64,000 nucleotides of DNA. It comes from Pholis gunnellus. Lineage: Eukaryota > Chordata > Actinopteri > Perciformes > Pholidae. Each line of letters opens with the position of its first letter. Position 1 is the first letter of the stretch. A program made the translations under genes and the position numbers. Below the pieces are notes generated by a model that had not been told where the DNA came from, made no database searches, and saw only the letters and a program-made list of their open reading frames with translations. This document shows positions 32,915 through 44,297 of the stretch, in pieces. The DNA lies in the NCBI GenBank assembly GCA_910591455.2, contig OU342806.1, positions 7,802,275 through 7,866,274 of the forward strand, given 5' to 3'.

Positions 32915-35900
32915 CGTTTTCTTTGATACCTGTAAGATGCCCACATGAGCACTCGGTCTAAACTAAATGTATTTACTCTAGATGCAAGGCAAGAGAATGA
33001 TGAACCAGAGGACAGTACTATGGAGGAGGACTCTCACTATGGACAGGTGAGAGTGCTTAACTTATTTTCACATATCTTAAGCACTACTGTAATGATGCTT
33101 TTGCATCGCCCTCAACTGCAAAGTTCTGAATTGCTGTTTAATTTTTTTGTGAGGGTCTTCAGCAAATTTCCTCCTTTTGTTCTTCAGGAAGAGTCTCAGG
33201 ATTACCACGAGAACATGCAGGAAATGGACATCCTCGACATGAACGTTCTGGACGAGACGGAGAATGACAACGGGATACCAGCCGAGGACGACGAGGAAGC
33301 CGTGAATTCTCACTCTGACGAAGATGCGCTGTTGAATGAAGCAAATGACAAAGACGCTCTTTTGAATGAACAAGATGACGATGACGCGCTGTTGAATGAA
33401 CATGACAACAAGACCCTCGAGTCAGAAGATGAAGCAAGAGGCCCGGAGGTGAGAAATTCGACTACAAACGTGTCTACTCATTTTGATCTCTTATCTTTGT
33501 CTAAATGCCAATTTTTTTTAACGTGACTGCATTTGTATCTATTTTCACAGAAGGATGAGTCTGAGATGTTAGATAAGACTGAACATATGACATGCTCATC
33601 AATCGATATGGTAGGTTACCTCACGTATGTGAAGCTATACGGTAATGCACGCCGTCACAAACTGTCACATTCATTAAGACATTCTTTTCTTTTAGGCTCA
33701 GGATCCCGATGCAGATGACGTGCAAGAAGTAACAGGTACTGTAGAAAATTGTTTAGAAAAAGGTGGATGCATCTTTTTACAGTGTTGAGCTTGGAATGCA
33801 AACACTTAGTTTAGTTTCAACCAGGAAGAGAGACTGGAAGCCCGAAGGGAATTGCTGGCTTTGTGTTGAAATTTGGTTAACCACATTTAATAATTTCCCT
33901 GGTTTAAAAATGTTGATTTAAGTTATATTCTGCCAGTAGTAAACTAACGGTGGTTAACAATTTGATGCACATTGACAGCAATTATATTTCATGGTCAGGG
34001 AGGTGTGAGCTGTTGCAGGTGATTGCAGTGTTTCCAGGTTGCCACATGAAGAACAAGACACTGAAGATCCATCAAGACTCATCAACTGTTTACAGCTTTT
34101 TAAAGACTCTGACTCGGAAATCAGCTGGACATGAAATTGCTGGACTTGAGCCAATGTTCTTGTCATCATCACGAATGGACACTGGGGGAAAAGTAAAAGG
34201 CTGAAAGAAGGTGGACTGCAGCGAGAATCCGCTGCTGCTGATCTTGTGGCTCTCTTCAGCACTGAACTCTTTGTCTGCTTTGGATCAGGTGAACACAGTG
34301 AAGTGGTTCGACTTGAAAAATTGAGCCCAAGTGTTAGTCGCATTAGTTGCTTAGTTGTCTTCCAGCCTTCGGGTTCTCTTCCAGTCTCTCGTTAGGGCCT
34401 ACTTCATCGTTTTAATACATAGTTCTAAGAGCACAGGCCAGTGGTCATGACCTTCCTAATCCAGGGCTTGCCAGTTCCTCGTTAACCATTCCTGTGTTTC
34501 AGAAGTGATTAAACTCTGTGCCATTCTATTCCTGTTAAATCCGTAGAAAATGACAAAGTAGCCGGCTCTTGTTTATCTGAGCCACTTAACGAAGATCACC
34601 AGCAGAGCCTCGAGACGAGCCCTGAAGAAGAGCACGCTGCCACCGCCGGAGGGGAAGACAATGTGTCCGACACCGGTGCCAAGTCCGAGAACGCCGCCTC
34701 TGGAGATGCGGAGAGCGCCACGGATGTTGTTGAGACTCCCACCAAAGAGGTTGGGGATGCCCAGAATGCCCCAGAAGAGACATTTGACGCTGAAAACGAA
34801 AGCTCGCAGGCCGTTAGTGTAAGCGAACAAGGCGCTGTGGGTGAAACTGTTGATTCAGAAATGGGGTCTAAGAAGGGTGAGGAGGATGAGAAGACAGAAG
34901 AGAAAGCTGCTGCGGACTCAGCCTCCACAGTGAAAGAGTCCTCTTCTGTAGAGGGCGATGATCAGAAAAAGAGGTTTGTTGCTTTCTGTCTACTAGAAAC
35001 CAAAATGGCTATCTCTGTTGCATTGGCTCCTTTGTGCTAGCAAAATTTGGATGCTCTTTGGAGGTAAAAACGTTCTGTGCATTTGTCTTTGTTTTCATTT
35101 GTCATTCTTTTACACTCACCTATTCCACTTTATTGCCCAGTATTCGGATTGCCATATGGTCTAGTTCCATTTACTCACTGTTAAATCACTGCACTATGGT
35201 ACATGATGGGCTGGTCACTGTCGGTTATGTATTATACCATAAAACACATAGTGTATATACATCTGTATGAGGAGAGATACCAGGTATTTCACTGCTGTAT
35301 GTTTATTGCTTTTATTTCTTTGTCTCTAGCGCTGAGGAGAAAGATGGCAAGACTGAGTCAAAAGATGAAAAAGGTGAGTGGATAACGTTTTTTTCCCCCC
35401 CTGTTCTTGTCTTCATATTCATTGGATATATGCTCATTCATTTATTGTTTGTAGCCGTTGTTGCTGCAGCAAGCGGTAGCAGGAATCTGTGGGTCAGTGG
35501 TCTTTCTACCACTACTAGAGCGACTGATCTGAAGACTCTCTTCAGCAAATATGGCAAGGTTAGTCTATGCACACCCACACCGTCGTCAAAAGCCCTACAA
35601 TTTACAGATCACCCGTGTTTGATCTAAAATTGAGGACTTCATATTTTTTTTTCCCTCCCTATTCTCTGGCCATCTCTACCCTTTTGCGTCCTTGCGTCTC
35701 CTCTCTCTCTCCATTTTCCTGCAGGTGGTTGGAGCGAAGGTGGTGACCAACGCCAAGAGCCCCGGGGCTCGCTGCTATGGTTTTGTCACCATGTCTTCAG
35801 CAGAGGAGGCCACCACGTGCATCAGCCACCTTCACAGGACGGAGCTGCATGGCAGGATGATCTCTGTGGAGCAGGTGAGTGTCAGGAGTGGTGCCGCCCA

Positions 35901-38900
35901 GAGAATCACCGCATGGGTCTGAGTGAATCTTAGCAATTTTTCTGCAGAACTACATTTTTTTAGAGACATGAGTGGGTAATAGTAGGTCCGGTAACAAGGC
36001 AATTTTTACATTTGATGTAATTTAGTTTGAAGATTAAAATACAGAAATGTATTAAGTTAAAGAGCACACGTAATCAGATGCCTACCAAAGAGGTGTCATT
36101 GTTCATTTTCATTGTATGATCAGTGTGAATTGAAATCTGTTCATTCAGCTTTTGTTAATAAGCACGTTCCTGTTTAAACATTGCAGGCTAAGAATGAGCC
36201 CGTGGGGAAGAAGCCAGCAGACAAGAACGACCCCAAGAAGTCTGGCAGTGACAGGAGACAGTCGTCTGACTCCAAGTAAGACCGCTCACAAGCTGCTGCC
36301 TCTCTGAGAAGAGTCTCTTCCTAAAAAGAAAAGCCCCGTCAGCTCGGTATTTTGGTCCGGTGTGCTTTTAAGTATGACGGGCGCAAACATTTATAGTACG
36401 GCATGCCCCAGTAGTAACCTACAACCGCAGTAGTTTGAGCTCCTCAGTGTGGATTAGCTATCAACTATGTGGGAGGAAAGTAAACCATTAACTAAACTGT
36501 TGTTCTAAAATGTTCGTTGATACTGCGCTGGCTCAACTGTTCATGTTTTCTGTAGATCTGATGGAAAGGATGAGAAGGTTGAGGGAGACGGAAAAGATGG
36601 CAAAGGTGAGAAATGTGTGATCATTTCCAGCTTGTATGAAAAAAAAAGAAAGTAAACACTGAATAAAAGTCACTTCTTCAAAACATCTTCCTATTTTCTT
36701 GACCATATCAATTGTGTTTGTTTGACAGGGCGGAATGAGAGGACTGTAGTTATGGACAAATCCAAAGGAGAGCCCGTCATCAGCGTGAAAACCAAAAGCA
36801 AGGAACGAGTAAGTAACTAAAGCTTCTTCCTCACACGATGTTACTAAGATGCACCCTGGTCATTTATAGGCCAGCGTACAAGGTCACTATTTTACCTTTT
36901 TCTTTCATTGTCTCCTCTCTCCAGAGCTCAAAAAGTCGTGACCGCAAGTCACCCAGTAAAGAGAAGAAAGAAATCTTGTCGTTTGACCAGATCAAGGAGC
37001 AGAGAGAGCGGGAGAGACAGAGACAACGAGAGAGAGAGATCAGAGAGGTGGAGAGACGCAGGTTCACGTAAGCATCATTCTCTAAAAAATAAATGTTGAC
37101 CTAAAATCTTCCTTGTTGAAGGCTGAAGAAATGCCCGTTTCAGCAGTTTTACTGTATGATTTAACACTGTTGACCTATATTTACAACATAAACTGTACAT
37201 TTGGTGCTGAGAGATCGATCTTTGCCATCTTCTTTCAGTGACCGGGACAACCGGGACGGCCGGGACACTCGCGACAACCGCCCGGACCGTGAGCGCGAGC
37301 GAATCCGTCTGTTCCGAGAGAAAGAGGAGAGGAAACACTTGCTCCGGAAGAGAAGCTGGCTGGAGGTACCGTTAGTCACCTGTCGCCCACATTTACGACA
37401 TTACATTATTATCTGGTGCAAATCTTGCAAAGCCTGTTGATTACAGTAATAGAAATATAGGTTCATCTTGCTCCCATATATCAATTTAATTTTCTCCTCG
37501 TCAGTTTTCCTTGCGTTTTTGATAATCTCATGAATGGTTTGACTCCCAGGCTGAGAAGCAGCGCCTCGACGCGGATCGCATGGAGCGTCAGTTCTTGGAG
37601 CGGGAAAGGCTACGCATAGAGTACGAGAGGCGGCGCGAGCAGGAAAGGATCCTCAGGGAGCGCGATGAGCTGCGGCGGCAGCAGGAGCAGCTGCGCTATG
37701 AACAGGACCGCCGCCCTGTTAAGAGGCCCTATGATATGGATGGCAGGTAAATAATAACAGAATCATGAAATCACAAGATCTTAGCAGTAATACGGGTGAG
37801 AGCTTCAGTACGTCTGAATGTGTGGTGTTAGATATCGGATGGATAAAGAGCAGCTCAGTGGATGAACTTCATGCCCGATGTCGTTGCCTGCTCCTCCCTT
37901 TTAGGAAAGACGACTGGCCTGAGAAGCGCGTGGCCCTCGATGACCGTTACAGCCGCTCAGACTTCGGTCGTCAGGAACGTTACCAGGACGTTGACCACAG
38001 AGACCGGGGCCGGTACCAAGACGACCTGCTGACCGACAGGCGAGACAACACTCGCAGCGTCGCTGCAGACAGAGACGGGCAGGTAAGAAGAATTGAACAT
38101 GTAACTGAATGGTCACGAGTGACCTCGTAGAGGAACAATGGATGAATGTTTTCAGTAAAGTAGCAACTGTGCAGGGACACAGAATGAATGAATTGTCTCG
38201 TGTCCTTTTTCTTTCAGCACTTCTCAGACAGGTCAGAAAGACATGGCAGAGAAGGCCGGGAGTCCTGGAGTGGAGGCTATGACAAACGCATCAACACCAG
38301 GTGAGACTGGCTTCAGCTCGAGACACATAAACACCTAGATAGTGTCCAGTGCTGACATTTTTCCTGGAGGGATGAAAAATTAAAATGTTTTTTTTTTTTT
38401 CTTAGGGAAGGGGGTCGAGACTGGGACTCTAGTCGGAAAATAGATGGAGACAGAACATGGCAAAGTACGCATACTTGTGTTTAATTGTGTTCGTATTGAT
38501 CGTATCGCTAGTTACACTGACGGTTTTTTTCGTGATACCATGATGTACATTCGGAAGTAGCTTTTTGCCCTCTGATGATGGGAGTAGAAGATGGCATAAT
38601 TATAGTAGCAAGCTGAGGGATGATGGTGCCACGTGTCCTGAAACTAGAGTTTTTAGCACGTAATGGCAATATAGACTCGCAGCTATTCCACCTCCTGATG
38701 TTTTGCTTTTTTGTTCCAGCTAGAGACGGAGCCATCCCAGGCCAGAGCCACATAGCACGTGGAGGAATAGCAAGGTGAGAAGTGAATATTTACACCTCTT
38801 TTTTGATGTTATTATTTTTTTCATTATGATAGAACAGTATTGATCATTGTGTGTTTTTTGTCCACCAGCCGCGGAAGCTACATAAACACAGGAACATCTC

Positions 38901-38986
38901 AGTCCCTGTCCGGAGCTCTCAACAGGCAGAACCAGCTGCTGCAGGGCAGCGGGCTGCAGGGTGGAGCTTTTGGCCGACGCTACTGA
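31384..38986 (+). CDS. safb: Scaffold attachment factor B (SAFB)
   Basis: SAFB binds matrix-attachment DNA through a SAP domain and RNA through an RRM, coupling chromatin, transcription and splicing. Twenty-one exons: 31384-31536, 31836-31932, 32982-33046, 33188-33448, 33551-33610, 33696-33735, 34547-34973, 35330-35373, 35455-35558, 35725-35874, 36187-36275, 36556-36605, 36729-36808, 36925-37067, 37239-37365, 37550-37746, 37905-38082, 38218-38300, 38406-38464, 38720-38774, 38869-38986. They give 859 aa (human about 915). SAP domain about 18-53 (KLSELRVIDLKAELKKRNLD). Long acidic region. RRM about 393-468 (NLWVSGLSTTTRATDLKTLF, GARCYGFVTMSSAEEATTCI). Then AKNEPVGKK, RTVVMDKSKGEPVISVKTK, a long Arg/Glu coiled-coil (ERRREQERILRERDELRRQQ), and an RG/GY-rich tail ending FGRRY. 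The tail is shorter and less Gly-rich than mammalian SAFB. SAFB2 or SLTM are alternatives, but the SAP and RRM text fits SAFB best. Confidence 0.94.
32884..32912 (+). repeat. (CA)n microsatellite in safb intron 2
   Basis: About 14 CA units, 69 bp upstream of exon 3. Confidence 0.92.
33317..33406 (+). repeat. Three in-frame 30-bp repeats in safb exon 4 (DALLNE motif)
   Basis: Units 33317-33346, 33347-33376 and 33377-33406 each encode ten residues: DEDALLNEAN, DKDALLNEQD, DDDALLNEHD. They lie in the acidic region between the SAP domain and the RRM. Nothing like this repeat is in the human protein as I remember it. Confidence 0.9.
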
Positions 38987-39895
38987 TGTCTGTCTGAAGA
39001 CAATAGTGGGACTGTTTCAGGAGGTCGTATCGGGAAGGATGCGACCACCTTGTTTTGTAAATTTTTTTAAAACCAGGATTTTTTTTGTTGTTGACACAAT
39101 TCCATTCAATTTTTTGATGGAGACATTTGTTTTTCTCATCGCTTCTCCCTTTTTTTGTTTGTGTGCGTGATGTAGTGATCTCCTGCCTTGTATTTATCAT
39201 TCAGTCCAACCTACCTTGTTATTCTAACACAACGGCTTGCCAAGACTGTGTTGTATATGCAGGTGGGCCTGTAGTGGAAAGTCACGTCAGAGCTCTGTGT
39301 TGTGGATGAAGATGTTTTCTAGACACCTGGGTCAATGGACCTAACCTCACCAGTCTTCTCTCTGTATCCCAGTTTGTCTGAAGCATTGTGGATGTTTTCA
39401 ATTCTCGTTAAATTTGCCTTCGTTGCAATTCAGTTCTTCATAGCTTGAGGCTACTTTTTGACGTCATTCTTTTTCAAAGAGATGTTTGGAGTTTTGCCGA
39501 TGAGTTAAATGTTTTTTAAAAGTAAATTCATTCACATTGTTGTCCATGCTTGTTAGTTTATTTTTAAATATATTTCAATCAGTGCTTTTTTTGTATTTGA
39601 CTTGTGTCATTGTTGAATAATGGTAATAAATGCCCCAGAAGCATCTGTGTTCACAAACTATTGATTAAGATCTGTTATAAAATCTAAATCTTACAATTTA
39701 ATGTATTCTGTTTCAGCCTATGTTTTCTGTAACTCAAATGTGTTTTTTTGTTTTGTTTTTCGTAAGTGTTATATTTAGGGAAGTCCTTCTGTTTGGTTCA
39801 TTTAACGCCGTGCTCTGGTCCGTGTCGAAGAATATTAGCTGCTGGTGTCTAGTGAAGCTCGGCTGTAAAATACACAGGGTGAAATTGACTCCATA

Positions 39896-39901
39896 AATAA
39901 A
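39896..39901 (+). terminator. safb poly(A) signal (AATAAA)
   Basis: Canonical AATAAA about 910 bp after the stop codon, followed by a TTTTTCATCTTTTTGCAG-type T-rich downstream stretch. Earlier AATAAA near 39627 could be an alternative site. Confidence 0.65.
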
Positions 39902-41021
39902 AGATTTTTCATCTTTTTGCAGTGGTGCTACTGAAACAAATGCTCCCCGACTCTTATTTTAAATTGACAAAATATTAATTTAGAATTCAATGTCAGGGGC
40001 TCATATTAAGCACACAAACTAAACTAAAGCATATGAGCTGGCATGACACTTTGAAGCAACAATTTAATTTTTTCCATTAGACCTTTTTTTGACATTGGTC
40101 ATGGCTCCATTTAGATTTGGGGATGCGCTGCCACCATTGAATGGTTTGATAATAAAATGATTGTGCAGCAAAGATGTAAAGACTTGATTGACAACTTACA
40201 TTTGAACTTGTAGTTAATAGTGTCCAAGATGAGGAGTATTGTTGCAAACTGATTATATAACAGGATGTTTCCCTCTGACTTAAATGGAATAATAATGAAA
40301 CCACCAAGATGCCATGATTCTCTTCAGTACTACAAACACTGAACTTGTGCACTCAGACTTCTGTTCTGGTGCCCTGAAACCTTTCCAAACAGCAGAGGGA
40401 GAGTTACTAAACTTGGATGTCCGATGAGAATGAATGTACTGTATTTCACATGACTAAAAGACCTTCAGCCTAGACTGAAGAAATGAGGTTGGAAGCTAGT
40501 GGCTGCAACACCAAACCCAGTGGGTGGTCTGGTAGAACTGGTTGTAGTCCAACAATCTAGACTCGTGACAGACACCTCAATGTTAGTGTTGCATATAACA
40601 TTCTCATTGCAGAATAGCAGATTGTCCAGGATCACGTGTTTATTTGCGACAGGAGATGAGGTTCTTGACTTGAAGATGTCATTTTGACCTCTGTACTTCA
40701 CGGTCATGACACGGATATGATTTCCAGATATAGCTCCTTCTTCACGTTTAACTTCCCTTGGTCCTTATCTATTACTGGATCCAAGTTCCTCTTCTACAAA
40801 TGCAGTTCCTCTCTTCCCACCGATGCTTTCCTCCTTCAGCACGCAGCTACTCGTATCATGAAGCGCAAGATATGACTCATAGTGTGTGCATATTGCTGGA
40901 GAAGTGCTCAACAGCAGGCTGTAAACTCGTGTTGTTGGTGTTAATTTAAGTTAATAAATAAGTTCGAATAATCTGTGAAAACTTGTTTCGTCCTTCATAA
41001 ATTAATTTAGAAGTAGCTTTC

Positions 41022-41390
41022 AAAAGTGTGGACAACCTTTTAGGGCACAAAGGAGGTCTGCACACTGTTCTAGGCTGCAATTAAATCCTTTAATTCTTGC
41101 CTCAGTCCCGTGAGAAAGCGGAAAACAAAGGCCTGTAATCAACTCAAATCATTATCAGCTGCTGGTCAGCAATCCCCAAGGAAAAACAAAACCGCACAAA
41201 CCAGCAGGTGATAACGATTTGAGTTGATTGCTGCCTCTACAAGAAATGCCTGTTTAAAAAAAAAGAAAAGAATAGAGAAATAAACTATGTATTAGGAGCC
41301 TAACAGTGTGCAAGCCTCCTTTGTGTCCTGCAATGTAGTATTTTTAGTTTTGCACCTCAGTGTCTTTTCCTGGATGTCTGCACACTTTTA
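41022..41390. repeat. Fold-back (palindromic) element, MITE-like
   Basis: Nested inverted arms. The sequence at about 41038-41071 (GGGCACAAAGGAGGTCTGCA then CACTGTT) matches, inverted, 41303-41336 (AACAGTGTGCAAGCCTCCTT then TGTGTCC) with only a few mismatches. Further in, 41137-41165 matches inverted 41201-41229 at 27 of 29 bases, leaving a 35-nt loop. The outermost AAAAGTGTG (about 41029) pairs with CACACTTTT (about 41382). No clear target duplication found. Confidence 0.75.
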
Positions 41391-42522
41391 GCCAATAAAA
41401 TTGTTATCGCGATGTTGTGGCATTACGGGGGACCCCTGTCATTGTATCAAATCTGCAAGTCTGCAACTCCAGTAACACAAAACAACATGCAGGCATGGTC
41501 CAGAGATGTGCATTTGTCAGTTTGCAACATTGACAGCATCACTGGCCCCGTCCCCAACCCACCTGTTGACCCTTCTCTGGCTGTTTCGTGTGGAAACAAA
41601 AAAATAAATTGTCCTCTTGTCGTTTTCTAATTGTCCACTAGAGGGAGATATATAATCACAAATAGAGGCAAGAACTGGTCGTTTCTATTCATACGTTAGG
41701 CATTAAGTAGATGTTATTATGCATATTAAAGGAAAGTGAGTGCAACGGTAGAACCTGCTGAAATAATTACTTTCTCATGATAAGCAACAGTTAAAACTGA
41801 TGATTGCATGCTTTGGCTGTTGCATCCATGTGGACATGGATGACAGCAGCGCTACAAGTGGAAAAGCTTGTGACAGAAGATAAATGCAGAGAGGACATGA
41901 CTTGTCAGTGAGAGGATGTTGGGGGTTAAATTGAGGACATGCACCAGTGACCAGCACTGCAAATAGGTCACCAGATGTAGAACGAACAGCTAAAATCAAC
42001 ACGACTGAGCTGGAGAAGGCCACAGACACTTTACCCGGACACATACACACTTAAAGGCATATATGCGTCTGTAAGCACTCACAATGAGGTCAATGTAAAA
42101 GGAATGCACACACATGCACGCACACACACACACAAACACGCATGCACCACTGATCTTCGGCGTCACCCCCGTGCTGTGCAACATCATTTACCCTGGCCTT
42201 TGGAATGTGTGCTTATTTTCTCTCTCTGTCCTGATCAGCCTTCGAGCTGAAGTGTCCTACACATCTCTGTGTCTCTTGAGTCTCTCTCCTCTCACACTCA
42301 TTACCTGAAGATGCCCATATGTTGCAGAGATGTTTTAATAAATCACAAGGTTATTCTGTATTAAAAGTAATGTACACGAGTGTATGTATGGCAAGAGACT
42401 ACAGAACAGCAGGTTTTCAGCAAGATCCTCTGCAGTGTTTCATCGCTACAATTGGTTCACTTCTCTGAATCAGTGGCAGCGCATGTGAAATGTGAGACGC
42501 TGAAGCAGGGTTGTGGTGCGTT

Positions 42523-42551
42523 CATGTGCATGTGCATGTGCATGTGCATGT
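42523..42551 (+). repeat. (TGTGCA)n hexanucleotide microsatellite
   Basis: Nearly five perfect ATGTGC/TGTGCA units. Confidence 0.9.
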
Positions 42552-43961
42552 GCTCCTCTTATATGTTAGGCTGCAATACACCAGACCTGAGACCACCACA
42601 GGTGGATCCACCAAGAGCTTCCTTGGACAGCTGAGGGAAATCAAAGCTGAGCTAACATCCTTATTATGTTTCAACAGAAATGAAGCTCGGAACAACAGCT
42701 CAAACTGCAGGGAGGATGAGATGGTCTGCAGAGCTTCAGTGTTGTGGGTCAAAAAAATGCAGAAAGGGAGAGAGATAAGAAAATATATAGTCTATCTACT
42801 CTATCCGCCCTGCCCTGTTTCTGCCAACAAATGTCTTTTGAGAATATCTTTGTTAAATTGACCCATCATATAGTCCTTGCATGATTTTTGAGTATGTTTT
42901 TGCAATCCTTAAAAGACATTTTTGCTCAGGGCTTTTAAGGAATTTAGGCAAAACCACAGACAGACAACATATGTTTACATTGGGGGAAATCCTTCGTCTG
43001 CTGCCAAAACGATAATCCTGAGTTTATCACAATCATTCGTGTAATGCAGCCAGTCTTCACGATAAGGCTGCCGGGCAGCAGCACGGGAGGAATGATGCAA
43101 ACTCTGATTCCTGTCTGCCAAAGACATCGAGCTCAGACAGCAGCCAGACAGAAGAGAAGGGAGCGAAGGCCAAACCTGAGCCAAGATGGTTCATCCCAGT
43201 CCAAGACCTGGAGAGTCAGACATCAGGCTGCTGTCATCCGGGGCTGTAAGAGGGATGCTGAACACTGAGGGCAAAATCAAATGTTCTGTTGTTTCAGATT
43301 CATGTCTGAGCTGTTTCTCACCTTAAGATAATCATAGATTGTCCTCTCAGTCTTTAATTTGGGCTATTTCTTTACTATCTTTTTGCAGGAACAAAACATA
43401 TTAATTAATGACTTCATGAAATCAATTTACTCTTTGACCAATCCTGTGAAACGTCACAATTAGTGCATTATCAAACTATCTGTTATTTGATGTAGAATAA
43501 TACATTAATGGGAACATGTTGAAGTTTATTATCAGATAAGATTAGGGGTGCAAAATGATTCAAATCATTTAAACAGCCGAGTCAACAGGAATTGAAATGG
43601 ACATTTCAACCCCTTCTCAACTGCTTACAGGCAAAACGCTGGCATCTTCTGGAGCAGTTGAAATCAAATAGTTATGAAAGCTCTTCTCCCTCCTGAGTTG
43701 GGACATCAGTGAGTTGAGGAATTCCGGTCTGACTGGACTGGTGCTCACTGCTGTACGCACGGCGACCCAAGTCGTCCGCCTTAACACCAACTTGACACGT
43801 AGGCCTCATTCAGCCCTCTGCGCTTCTGCATTCCTCTCATAACAGGCAGACAAATCCACCGACATGCATGTGAAAAAGCCCCTTTGTAATGTACAGGCAT
43901 GACGGAGAAACTGGAGAAAACTCAACTGAGCAGGCAGAGCTTACAGGGTGTGGATCTCCAG

Positions 43962-43963
43962 CA

Positions 43964-43994
<31 letters not shown>

Positions 43995-44018
43995 TCACTC
44001 ACACACATATATATATGT
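43962..44018 (+). repeat. (CA)n microsatellite followed by short (AT)n
   Basis: Interrupted CA array ending in ATATATAT. Confidence 0.88.
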
Positions 44019-44200
44019 GTCCTTGCTTTGCAGCTCACTGACGGGACTCTGTGTACACTCACTTGCATCCATGACAAAAGTGTGTAGGCTTTTGTGTACT
44101 GGACACATAATGTGTAGAGGACAGTGGAAGCTCTGTAAGCTCTGACTTACAGAAGACATGCAGCAACAGATGTATAGCCTTCAACTCATTTGTTCCTCTG

Positions 44201-44297
44201 TGTGTGTGTGTGTGTGTGTCTGCATGTGTTTTTCCTATTCACACTTATTCCTCTGCACATACTGTACATGCGTGCACACACACACACACACACACAC
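44201..44297 (+). repeat. (TG)n and (CA)n arrays facing each other
   Basis: TG run at 44201-44219 and CA run at 44275-44297, separated by 55 bp, so the single strand could fold into a TG/CA hairpin. Confidence 0.85.

Noticed and set aside
33950..34345. Possible extra safb exon(s) between 33735 and 34547
   Set aside because: The 33735 donor and 34547 acceptor already join in phase with good consensus; the frames in between have no SAFB-like acidic text.
40465..40960. Open frames of 60-80 codons on both strands after safb
   Set aside because: I considered a decayed zona-pellucida-type or other exon, but no run of residues matches a family convincingly, and stops break each frame.
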